From the NCBI GenBank assembly GCA_913056125.1, contig CAJXNC010000008.1, positions 1 to 64,000 of the forward strand: DNA of 64,000 nucleotides, given 5' to 3'. The notes below the pieces were generated by a model. That model did no database searches. It saw nothing but the letters and a program-made list of their open reading frames with translations, and was not told the DNA's origin. This stretch comes from an uncultured Altererythrobacter sp. (lineage in GTDB: Bacteria; Pseudomonadota; Alphaproteobacteria; Sphingomonadales; Sphingomonadaceae). This document shows, piece by piece, positions 34,292 to 41,742 of this stretch (within the stretch, counting starts at the first letter, position 1; each line of letters opens with the position of its first letter). Made by a program: the position numbers and the translations under genes.

Positions 34292-35572
34292 GTGAAAACA
34301 ATAGCGGGAGTGAACGTGGCCAAAGTCAATATCGGCAGGATCGAAGAGGAAATTCTCGCTTTGGCGCGTTTCGGGCTGCAGGAAGGTGGTCGCGGCGTCT
34401 ATCGCCAGGGCTTCAGCAAGGCCGACATGGCTGCCCGGAAATGGCTGGAAGACAGGTTCGCCGATCTCGGCATGTCGCATCGCATGGATGGCGCGGGCAA
34501 TGTCATCGGGCGCTACGGGCCGGACGACAAGCCGGCGATTCTTATCGGCTCGCATGTCGATTCCGTCCCGGCCGGCGGGATTTTCGACGGTGTGCTGGGC
34601 GTAATTGCGGGCCTGGAAGTGGTCCGTAGCCTGCAGGATGCAGGGATCGAACCGGACTATCCGATCGAGGTCATCGGCACGTCGGAGGAAGAGGGGCGTT
34701 TTGGCGGCATGCTGGGGGCGCAGGCCATGACCGGGCACCTGACGCGCGACTGGCTGGAAACCGCGGCCGACGAACATGGCTATGCCTTGAAGGATGCAAT
34801 GGCGGAAGCAGGGCTCAATGCGCTCGACGCCCTGCATGCGTTCAGGCGTCCCGAAGAGATCAGGGCCTTCCTCGAACTGCATGTCGAGCAGGGGCCGGTA
34901 CTTGATACCGAAAAGACCACGATCGGTATCGTGGAAGGCATATCGGGTGTGTTCAAATGGAATTGCCGCCTGATCGGCAAGGCTGACCATGCCGGAACTG
35001 CGCCGATGGACATGCGCAGCGATGCCTTCATGGGGATCGCCGACTTCGCGCACGAGATCCAGCGGATCATCGACGAGGAAGGGACCGACAAGAGTCGCAT
35101 CACCATCGGCCATGTCGCGCTCAAGCCGGGTTTTCCGCACACCGTGCCGGGAGAGGCGGATTTCACCATCGTCGGTCGCGATCTCGACGAGGGGGTCATG
35201 CACGGCCTCGCCAATGCCTGCCGCCGCGTGCTTTCCTCCATCGCTCGCAAGCACAAGCTCAAATTCGAATATGAGGAGATGAGCTGGCTCAAGCCCGCCT
35301 ATTGCGATGAAGGCATCGTCTCGCTGATCGAGAAGAAGACCAAGGAGCTGGGCTATAGCTACAAGGTCATGCCTTCGGGCGCCGGCCATGACGTGCAGTT
35401 CTTCTGCGGCCATACGCGCGCCGGCCTGATCTTCGTGCCCAGCGTCAACGGTGTGAGCCATGCGCCCGACGAATGGACGCATTGGTCCGATATCGAGCGG
35501 GGCGCGCAGCTGCTGCTCGAAACGGTACTTGAACTGGCCGTCGAAAAGGTGCCGAGCGAGGCGGCCGAATAG
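34292..35572 (+). CDS. Zn-dependent N-carbamoyl-amino acid / allantoate amidohydrolase (M20)
   Basis: A 426-residue M20-family amidase of the HyuC/AllC/beta-ureidopropionase group. Metal ligands are visible in GSHVDSVPAGGIFDG (residues ~89-103), GTSEEEGRFGG (~130) and ELHVEQGPVL (~194); a later His is in PSGAGHDVQFF (~360). These enzymes hydrolyse N-carbamoyl amino acids or allantoate, releasing CO2 and ammonia or a ureido product. The start GTG 34292 is assumed; a GTG at 34310 is also possible. A hydantoinase-type gene 1.3 kb upstream makes hydantoin or N-carbamoyl substrates reasonable (inference). Confidence 0.85.
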   Translation: MKTIAGVNVAKVNIGRIEEEILALARFGLQEGGRGVYRQGFSKADMAARKWLEDRFADLGMSHRMDGAGNVIGRYGPDDKPAILIGSHVDSVPAGGIFDGVLGVIAGLEVVRSLQDAGIEPDYPIEVIGTSEEEGRFGGMLGAQAMTGHLTRDWLETAADEHGYALKDAMAEAGLNALDALHAFRRPEEIRAFLELHVEQGPVLDTEKTTIGIVEGISGVFKWNCRLIGKADHAGTAPMDMRSDAFMGIADFAHEIQRIIDEEGTDKSRITIGHVALKPGFPHTVPGEADFTIVGRDLDEGVMHGLANACRRVLSSIARKHKLKFEYEEMSWLKPAYCDEGIVSLIEKKTKELGYSYKVMPSGAGHDVQFFCGHTRAGLIFVPSVNGVSHAPDEWTHWSDIERGAQLLLETVLELAVEKVPSEAAE

Positions 35573-35585
35573 ACAGGAGAGCGGC

Positions 35586-36359
35586 CTAGGCGCCGCGCGA
35601 GGCAATCCATTCTGGCAGCGCGGCAAGCGAATCCAACACGGCCGTCGGCGGCGGATCGATGCGCGTCTCGTCTCCTGCGGCGAACTTGCCCGTCCGCACC
35701 AGGATTCCATCGAGTCCTGCTGCCATGGCGCCACCGACATCGTTCTCGACATCGTCGCCCACCATCACCGCTTCAGCTGCCGGGCATCCGGCACTTTCGA
35801 GCGCCGCCTGGAAAAAGGCGAAGGAGGGCTTGCCCAGCACTACCGGCTCGCAGCCGCTGGCAAAGGACAGGGCGGTTACGAAAGGCCCGGCATCAAGGCT
35901 CAATTCGCCATCCCCGTCGCGGAAGGACTTGTTGTTGGCGAGGGCGAGGAAGCGCGCGCCCTTTTCGAGCGTGCGAAAAGCGGCGTTCATCGCTTCGTAG
36001 GTGAAGCCTTCACCCGCATCGCCGACCACCAGCGCTGGGGCTCCATCCTCGGGCAATCCGGCAAAGTCCTCGGCAAGGTCCGGGTGGATCAGCAAATGGG
36101 CGCCGAGGCCTTCTTCCTGCAGGATCCGCCTAGCGCCCGAGGCCGGAGTGAACAGCTCCTCTGCTTCGACCGGCACGCCCATCGCCTGCAGTTTTTCGAG
36201 CAGGACACGCCGCGGCGTGCGGGTGGTATTGGTGAGGAAACGGATCGCGATGCCTGCGTCGCGCAATGCCTCGATCGCGGCGATGGCGCCGGGAAGCGCC
36301 TCGTCGCCGACATAGACGACGCCGCCAAGGTCAAGAAGGACTGCGCGATACCTGGTCAT
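35586..36359 (-). CDS. HAD-IIA phosphatase (LHPP/TIGR01458-like)
   Basis: A 257-residue HAD-superfamily phosphatase. Motif I reads LLDLGGVVYVGDEALPG (residue ~8), which keeps the nucleophile Asp but has Gly in place of the usual acid/base Asp, as in LHPP-type proteins. Motif II is FLTNTTRTPR (~40) and motif III/IV is VMVGDDVENDVGGAMAAGL (~195). Such enzymes act on small phosphates (phosphoglycolate, nucleotide or pyrophosphate types). It lies 71 bp downstream of the asparagine synthase on the same strand, so it may be the last member of the transporter/carbamoyltransferase operon. Confidence 0.8.
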   Translation of the reverse strand: MTRYRAVLLDLGGVVYVGDEALPGAIAAIEALRDAGIAIRFLTNTTRTPRRVLLEKLQAMGVPVEAEELFTPASGARRILQEEGLGAHLLIHPDLAEDFAGLPEDGAPALVVGDAGEGFTYEAMNAAFRTLEKGARFLALANNKSFRDGDGELSLDAGPFVTALSFASGCEPVVLGKPSFAFFQAALESAGCPAAEAVMVGDDVENDVGGAMAAGLDGILVRTGKFAAGDETRIDPPPTAVLDSLAALPEWIASRGA

Positions 36360-36430
36360 CCGCTCTCACTGCTGGAATGGATGCGAGCGCCGAGTCTATC
36401 CTATTTTTGTGCACTGCGCCATCGGGCGCT

Positions 36431-38374
36431 TCAGGCAATCAGTTCGTCGATCGCATGCAGCGCGATGGCATGGTTGAGGATGATGTCCTTGCGCGTGTTC
36501 TGCGCATGGTCGTCGCTCTTGCGATAATCCTCGATCGATTGGCGCAGCTTCGCCTCGTCGAAAATGCCGTGTTCGGCGATTTCTTCGGATGACAGCCACT
36601 TGTCGATCAGCTTGTTGATCTCGGCTGTCTTCGCCGCGTCCGTATGCGCAGGCGGGGCCATGAAGGCGAACTTCTCGCGCTTGTAGAGCACTTCCGGCAA
36701 GACATGCTTCATCGCCTCGCGCACGACCCATTTCTCGATCCCGTCACGGATGCGCACATGCGGCGGGATACGCATGGCCAGCTCTGCCACATGGTGATCG
36801 AGGAATGCCGGGCGGCTCTCCAGGCTGTTGGCCATGTCTACCCGGTCCCCGCCCCAATTGAGGATCTGGCCTTCGAGCATGGTCTTGATCCAGCTGTACT
36901 GGACCTTGTCGAGCACGTGGCGTCCGTCGAGCATCGACCGGTCGAGCGAATAGGCGATAGCCGCAATCGGGTCGTAGTCGCCGAGCCTTTCCTTGAATTC
37001 GTCGCTGAGCAGCGGTTTCACGCGTTCGAGCACCAGCATCCAGGGCTGGATCCAGCTGGGCGTGAAGCCCATCACTTCCTCGAAGGCGGGGTGGCTGATC
37101 TGCTGTTCGGCCAAAACCGAACCGGCAAAGATCTTGTTACGCTCCTTCATCTCGTCGCCGGCAGACGTCTCGGAGTATGCTGGGTCGTGCAGGAAATAGT
37201 CGGCCTTGAACTGGGCATAGCCGCCGAACAGCTCGTCCGATCCTTCGCCGGTAATGACCACCTTATAGCCGACATCGCGCACATGCTTGCTCATCAGCAT
37301 CTTGGCGACCCCGAGCGTGTTGTAGAATGTGCGTTCGGAATAGAAGACCGCGTCCTCGAAATTCTTGCCGTAGAGATCGACGGCCTTGAGCTTGAGGATG
37401 TCCTGGTCGGCACCCGCCTTCTCCGCCATTTCGGTGGCGATATGCGCCTCGTCATAGCGATCGTCGTCGAAGCTGATGGTGAAGGCCTTGACCGGCGATT
37501 GCTGGATCGCGGCAGCCATGCCGATGATCGAACAGCTGTCGATCCCGCCTGAAAGATAGCAAGCGACGGGCACGTCCGCCTCGAGACGCAGCGCCACGCT
37601 TTCGACCAGCGCCTGGCGGACATTCTCGATATGCTCCTCGTCCGGCAAATCGTCATGTTCGCCATCGAGCGGGAATTCCGCATCCCAATAGCGCTGCTCT
37701 TCCAGTTCGAAGCCGTCAGCCGTCTTCTGCACCACCAGCATATGGCCGGGTTTCAGCGCATGGATACCTTCGAACAAGGTCATGCCCGGCACCATTACCT
37801 GCATCATCTGGTGCAGCTGGGCTTTGGGGCAGACGTCGCGCGGCACGTCCGGGTGGGCGAGCATGGCCTTCATCTCGCTGCCCCAGAAGAAGCCTTTGTC
37901 GCTGACATGGTAGAAGAGCGGGCGGATGCCGAAGCGGTCGCGCACCAGGATCATGCGCTGCTTCTTCTCGTCGAAGATGACGAAGGCGAATTCGCCGCGC
38001 AAATGCTCCATGAAATCGAAGCCGTGCTTGTGGAACAGCTTGAGCGCGATCTCGCTGTCGGACTTGGTATTGAAGGAATATCCGTCCGTCCGCAGAATCC
38101 CGCGCAGCTGCTTGTAGCCGTAGAACTCGCCATTGACGGTCATCACGAAACCGTCCGTGCCGTCATCCTCGCGCCCGAAGATCGGCTGGTCGCCGGCATT
38201 CAGGCCGATGATCGAAAGGCGTGTGTGGACCATGCACAGCCCATTGTCCGGATCGACATGGCTTCCCCAGCCATCGGGGCCGCGGTGATACATCCGGTCC
38301 GCCATCGCCTCCACGATCCGGTCCGCATCCTCGCGATGGTTGTTGGGGCTCCAGACCCCGGCAATTCCGCACAT
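36431..38374 (-). CDS. asnB: Glutamine-hydrolysing asparagine synthase
   Basis: A 647-residue class B asparagine synthase. Cys2 begins the N-terminal glutaminase domain (MCGIAGVW), with HRGPDGWG and RLSIIGLNAGDQP (residues ~28-60). The synthase domain has the ATP-pyrophosphatase PP-loop CYLSGGIDSCS (~270) and TGEGSDELFGGY (~372). It amidates aspartate or a related carboxylate using glutamine and ATP. Normal AsnB is around 550-650 residues, so the length is usual. In this operon it follows an altered carbamoyltransferase by 41 bp, so its acceptor may not be free aspartate (inference). Confidence 0.88.
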   Translation of the reverse strand: MCGIAGVWSPNNHREDADRIVEAMADRMYHRGPDGWGSHVDPDNGLCMVHTRLSIIGLNAGDQPIFGREDDGTDGFVMTVNGEFYGYKQLRGILRTDGYSFNTKSDSEIALKLFHKHGFDFMEHLRGEFAFVIFDEKKQRMILVRDRFGIRPLFYHVSDKGFFWGSEMKAMLAHPDVPRDVCPKAQLHQMMQVMVPGMTLFEGIHALKPGHMLVVQKTADGFELEEQRYWDAEFPLDGEHDDLPDEEHIENVRQALVESVALRLEADVPVACYLSGGIDSCSIIGMAAAIQQSPVKAFTISFDDDRYDEAHIATEMAEKAGADQDILKLKAVDLYGKNFEDAVFYSERTFYNTLGVAKMLMSKHVRDVGYKVVITGEGSDELFGGYAQFKADYFLHDPAYSETSAGDEMKERNKIFAGSVLAEQQISHPAFEEVMGFTPSWIQPWMLVLERVKPLLSDEFKERLGDYDPIAAIAYSLDRSMLDGRHVLDKVQYSWIKTMLEGQILNWGGDRVDMANSLESRPAFLDHHVAELAMRIPPHVRIRDGIEKWVVREAMKHVLPEVLYKREKFAFMAPPAHTDAAKTAEINKLIDKWLSSEEIAEHGIFDEAKLRQSIEDYRKSDDHAQNTRKDIILNHAIALHAIDELIA

Positions 38375-38415
38375 GTGTTTTCGTATTCCTGTGACATGCC
38401 CCGGTGGGGCGCAGT

Positions 38416-39507
38416 TCAGATCAGAAGATTGTCGGGCACCGAGTTGCGCACCCTGTCGAAGATCGCCAGCAGCAGCGCCTGACGTAGCCAGACGGCACCG
38501 TCTGCCTGGTTGAAATAGAGATTGTGCTGCGTGTTATCGAGATCGGTGGAAAGCTCCTCGCCGCGCGCCAGGGGGTGCAAGATCACCGTATCGTGCTTCA
38601 GCTTGCTTTCGGCGTTGAGCTGAAAGTCCTCGGAATAGAATCGATAGCCGTCGCCCAGGAATGCGATCGCATTCATGTAGATCACGTCGAGATATTCGAG
38701 GCTGCCCTGCAAATCGCGGCTGAAGTTGATACCGATCGGGCTGGCATCGCAGATATCGCGCAAATCGTCTCCCAGCGGGTCCGCCATCTCGGAGAAGATG
38801 GTGATGTGGTTGATGTTCTCATGGAACAACAGGGCGAGCTTGAGGAAGCTCTTGACCGTCCTCATGTTCCCCGGCGTGCCGATGATGCCGATATTGAGGC
38901 GGAACTTGTCGGGGATTGAACCGAAAGCAATTTCCGGGCGCCACTTCAGCAGGGCATACCAGTCTGCCAGGGCCTGGGTCGGATGTTCGTCCGACCCGTT
39001 GCCGCCATTGATCAGCGGAATGCGCAGATATTCCGATAGCTCGGCGATGGCGCGCTGCTCGGTATGGCGGACCACCACGACATCGGCATAGGAATTGAAC
39101 ATCTGCCCGATGTCGCGCAGGGATTCGCCCTTGGCCACGCCGGTGGTCTTGGCATCGGCCACGCTGATCGTGTTGCCACCGACGCTCAGCATGGCGCTTT
39201 CGAAACTGAGCCGCGTACGCGTGCTCGGCTCAAAGAAGGCCGCCGCCATGATCTTGTCTTCCAGCGCACGGCGCACCGGGTATTTGCGCAGCTGGAGATA
39301 GGCCGAGAGCTTGATCAGCTCGCACAACAAGTCCTTGTCGAACTGAGCGGCGGATACGACCGAGGAATTGCGCAAGCGGTCGAGCACATCCATTCGCAGG
39401 CGCGGCTCATATTGCAGCACGCCTTCGGGGTTAGGGCAGTTGCCGATCTGGCCACGACGGCGCTTTTCCGGGATTTCGTCCGCGACTTTCGCGGCGGGAA
39501 TGGTCAC
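38416..39507 (-). CDS. Non-canonical aspartate/ornithine carbamoyltransferase family protein
   Basis: A 363-residue carbamoyltransferase-fold protein. The carbamoyl-phosphate site is intact: STRTRLSFE (residue ~95) and EHPTQALADWY (~178) with the loop Lys in AKGESLRD (~127). In true aspartate carbamoyltransferases the aspartate is held by a R-x-Q-x-E-R motif in the 240s loop. Here the corresponding stretch is VIYMNAIAFLGDGYR, which lacks the R and Q. The C-terminal HPLARGEELS region is ATCase-like. I infer a carbamoyltransferase for another amine. The GTG start at 39507 overlaps the micro-protein stop by 4 bp (GTGA). N-terminal ~40 residues are an extension. Confidence 0.83.
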   Translation of the reverse strand: MTIPAAKVADEIPEKRRRGQIGNCPNPEGVLQYEPRLRMDVLDRLRNSSVVSAAQFDKDLLCELIKLSAYLQLRKYPVRRALEDKIMAAAFFEPSTRTRLSFESAMLSVGGNTISVADAKTTGVAKGESLRDIGQMFNSYADVVVVRHTEQRAIAELSEYLRIPLINGGNGSDEHPTQALADWYALLKWRPEIAFGSIPDKFRLNIGIIGTPGNMRTVKSFLKLALLFHENINHITIFSEMADPLGDDLRDICDASPIGINFSRDLQGSLEYLDVIYMNAIAFLGDGYRFYSEDFQLNAESKLKHDTVILHPLARGEELSTDLDNTQHNLYFNQADGAVWLRQALLLAIFDRVRNSVPDNLLI

Positions 39508-39626
39508 CAGCTCTCTCCGCGGAGCAGGTCACGGACCAGCATGAAAGCCAGCCCGGCAGCGGAAATCGCGCACCATACCAGCGAGACATAGACGAGGATT
39601 GTCAGAAATCCGGACGAGAAATTCAT
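39504..39626 (-). CDS. 40-residue micro-membrane protein of the symporter operon
   Basis: A 40-residue frame from ATG 39626 to TGA 39504. It contains one membrane helix (TILVYVSLVWCAISAAGLAF, residues ~9-28) with a short basic/acidic tail ending RGESW. Its start overlaps the symporter stop (ATGA), and its stop overlaps the carbamoyltransferase start (GTGA), which is strong evidence that it is translated. Small helical partners occur with other SSS transporters (for example YhdT with PanF, YjcH with ActP), so it may be an accessory subunit of the symporter (inference). I do not recognise a named family. Confidence 0.7.
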   Translation of the reverse strand: MNFSSGFLTILVYVSLVWCAISAAGLAFMLVRDLLRGESW

Positions 39627-41047
39627 GCGTCCTCCTTCAGGAGGTTCCAGTCATAGCGGTCCTTGGAGAGCCAGGCAGCGCCCAGCACCCAGACCATCGA
39701 GACGGCAGTTCCGATCGTGCTCGCGACGAACCAGCCAATGGTGAAATAGCTGATCAGCCCAATGCCGCCGCCAAGCAGCATCCCCCCAATCGCACCCACG
39801 CTGTTTGCGCGTCTCCAGTAGAGACCGGTGACGATCGGCCAGATCATAGCACCAACCAGCGGTCCTGCAAAAAACAGCACCGAAGCGAGCGTTCCGATGC
39901 GCGGGACGCAGACCGCCCAGGTGCCGATTCCGAGCGCCAGCGTGATATATTGCGCCACACTCTTGAGCCGTTCGGGCGTGGCCGCGGGTTTGAGGAAGCG
40001 GCGGTAGACATCTTCGACCAGCAGGTCGCTCGTGGCGGCCAGCAGGCTGTCGATGGAGGATGCCAGCGAACAGAAGACGATGATGAAGATCGCCACCGCA
40101 CCGACTTCGCCCAGCACGCTGGCGATCACCAGCGGACCAACCATGTCGGGGCTCGGCACGGCGACATTGAGCGCACCCGATGCCAGCGCGATGAAGCCCG
40201 CAGCGATGGGAATGGGGAACCAGACAAGTCCGCCGATCAGAAAGGCCTTGCTGCCCACGCCCTCGCGGAAAGCGAAAGCGCGGCTCCACCAGACATTGTT
40301 GTGGAACACCTCGCCGAGGCCGAAGAGGAGATTGTTGAAGATCGCCATCAGCGCCGCCGGGAACAGCACATGCACCAGTTCCGGCTTGCTGGCGGTCAGG
40401 TTTGCGTGGATCTCGTCGACCGAAACATTCTGCAACACGGCAAAGCCGACCACCACGATGCCGACAATGATGATCAGCGTCTGGATGAAGTCGGTCCCGA
40501 TGACCGCCGTCAAACCGCCGCGCATGGTGTAGATCACGCAGACGGCGAGGATCACCGTCATGCCCCAGACATAGTCGATGCCTGCCAAGGCCTCGAGCAA
40601 AATGCCGCCCGCCATGGCCATGCTGACCAGCCATGTCAGCGAGTAGAAGAGGGTGAAGAGCATGAAGATGCCCCAGGCCACGCGGCCATAGCGCAGGCGG
40701 AAGAAATCGCCGCTGGTATAGCCGTGCGGCATGAGCGTGCGGATGCGCTTGGCCAGGGGCGCGAAGAGGATCAGCCCGAAGGCTGCCATCGAATAGGCGA
40801 GCATGCCCCAGATACCGAGCTCAAGCGCGAATTGCGGCGCCAGCATGGTGGTGTTGGACGTGATCCACGTTGCCGCGGCCGTGGCCGAACCGAGCGCCAG
40901 GCCGACATTGCGCCCGGCCAGCGCATGGTCCTCGAAACTCTTGTTCTTCTTGCCCCAGTAGATACCGAGGCCGATCCAAAGTGCGCTGAACAGCGCCAGC
41001 AGGAGGTATCCGGTCGAGGGAGCGAGCAGGACGTTGCTATCAGTCAT
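39623..41047 (-). CDS. Sodium:solute symporter (SSS family)
   Basis: A 474-residue transporter with about thirteen predicted helices. SSS-family features include YLLLALFSALWIGLGIYWGKK at the start, DHALAGRNVGLALGSATAAATWITSNTT near residues 40-70, RLRYGRVAWGIFML (~118) and SSIDSLLAATSDLLVEDVYRR near residue 330 (the conserved Na2-site region). Substrate assignment is not possible from motifs; the sequence has a DUR3/urea-like look. ATG 41047 overlaps the FnIII-like gene stop by 8 bp. The stop overlaps the micro-protein start, so transporter, peptide and carbamoyltransferase are chained. Confidence 0.87.
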   Translation of the reverse strand: MTDSNVLLAPSTGYLLLALFSALWIGLGIYWGKKNKSFEDHALAGRNVGLALGSATAAATWITSNTTMLAPQFALELGIWGMLAYSMAAFGLILFAPLAKRIRTLMPHGYTSGDFFRLRYGRVAWGIFMLFTLFYSLTWLVSMAMAGGILLEALAGIDYVWGMTVILAVCVIYTMRGGLTAVIGTDFIQTLIIIVGIVVVGFAVLQNVSVDEIHANLTASKPELVHVLFPAALMAIFNNLLFGLGEVFHNNVWWSRAFAFREGVGSKAFLIGGLVWFPIPIAAGFIALASGALNVAVPSPDMVGPLVIASVLGEVGAVAIFIIVFCSLASSIDSLLAATSDLLVEDVYRRFLKPAATPERLKSVAQYITLALGIGTWAVCVPRIGTLASVLFFAGPLVGAMIWPIVTGLYWRRANSVGAIGGMLLGGGIGLISYFTIGWFVASTIGTAVSMVWVLGAAWLSKDRYDWNLLKEDA

Positions 41048-41414
41048 CGCGTGCTCCCCTCACAATCGTCGCGATAATCCCCGCAGTGATGATGAGACCG
41101 ATCAGCGTCAGCCACAGCGCCTGCGCCAAGGACTGGTGCGCCACTGTCAGTATGGCCGGTTCCGAGACCTCGCCATTCTCGCCTTCGAGGTGCAGGCGAT
41201 ACTCGCCATCGGAAAGGCCCGAGAGGAAATAGGATGTCTGCGTGCCGCTATAGAGCGTCCTCGCATCGGACATGTCCGGGTCTTGCGCGATGGACAGCGT
41301 GACCCGCTGGTCTGCTTCCCAACTCAGCAGGACATGGCCCGTATCGCTGGAATATTCCCCGCCATTGGTAAATGACGGGGCCTCCGCATGCGCTGCACCG
41401 GGCAGAATCGACAA
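41040..41414 (-). CDS. FnIII-like domain single-pass membrane protein, start uncertain
   Basis: The visible protein runs SILPGAAHAEAPSF..., then a ~75-residue fibronectin-type-III-like beta domain (VLLSWEADQRVTLSIAQDPDMS, SYFLSGLSDGEYRLHLEGENG), and a C-terminal helix (LAQALWLTLIGLIITAGIIATIV) with a short basic end. It looks like a periplasmic domain anchored by the C-terminal helix. The annotated TTG at 41414 cuts into what reads as a signal peptide (IHHFIHAGLAALFLSILPGAAHA). The frame stays open upstream to a stop near 41538 but offers no ATG or GTG, so the start may be CTG, TTG or a sequence error. First gene of the symporter operon; role unknown. Confidence 0.65.
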   Translation of the reverse strand: MSILPGAAHAEAPSFTNGGEYSSDTGHVLLSWEADQRVTLSIAQDPDMSDARTLYSGTQTSYFLSGLSDGEYRLHLEGENGEVSEPAILTVAHQSLAQALWLTLIGLIITAGIIATIVRGARDD

Positions 41415-41742
41415 GAACAGGGCTGCCAGCCCTGCATGGATGAAGTGGTGGATGCGGCCCGGTCGTGGGCCGAAGTTACCGCTGAAATAGGAGATTGGTC
41501 CTTGCCCGTCCTGCCGGCCGACCTGCCGGTGCTCTTGCTAATCCTGTCTGAGTTGAGAAGCCCTATCAAAGCTGGCAATCATTGTGAACCGAGGAGAGCC
41601 GGACGCCTGTGGCTTTGTTCGGGCATCGACTTGGCCGGGCCCTCATTACCTACGAACGGTCCGGATCTGGCAGCCCCTCGGTTTGGGCATCCTTTCGATC
41701 CAAGGCACTTTGCCGTGATGAAGAGTGGCCAAGTGCCATCGG
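41415..41742. promoter_or_regulatory. Region upstream of the symporter operon with a candidate promoter
   Basis: This 328-bp stretch between the G8-protein stop and the FnIII-like gene has no gene of its own; its 3' part codes in frame for the signal-like sequence noted there. On the minus strand TTGATA (41569-41564) is followed after 17 bases by CAGGAT (41546-41541), a fair match to a -35/-10 pair, giving a start near 41534. Confidence 0.35.

Noticed and set aside
38416-39507. Ordinary pyrB (pyrimidine synthesis) annotation
   Set aside because: The aspartate-binding R-x-Q motif is missing and no pyrC or other pyrimidine gene is adjacent.
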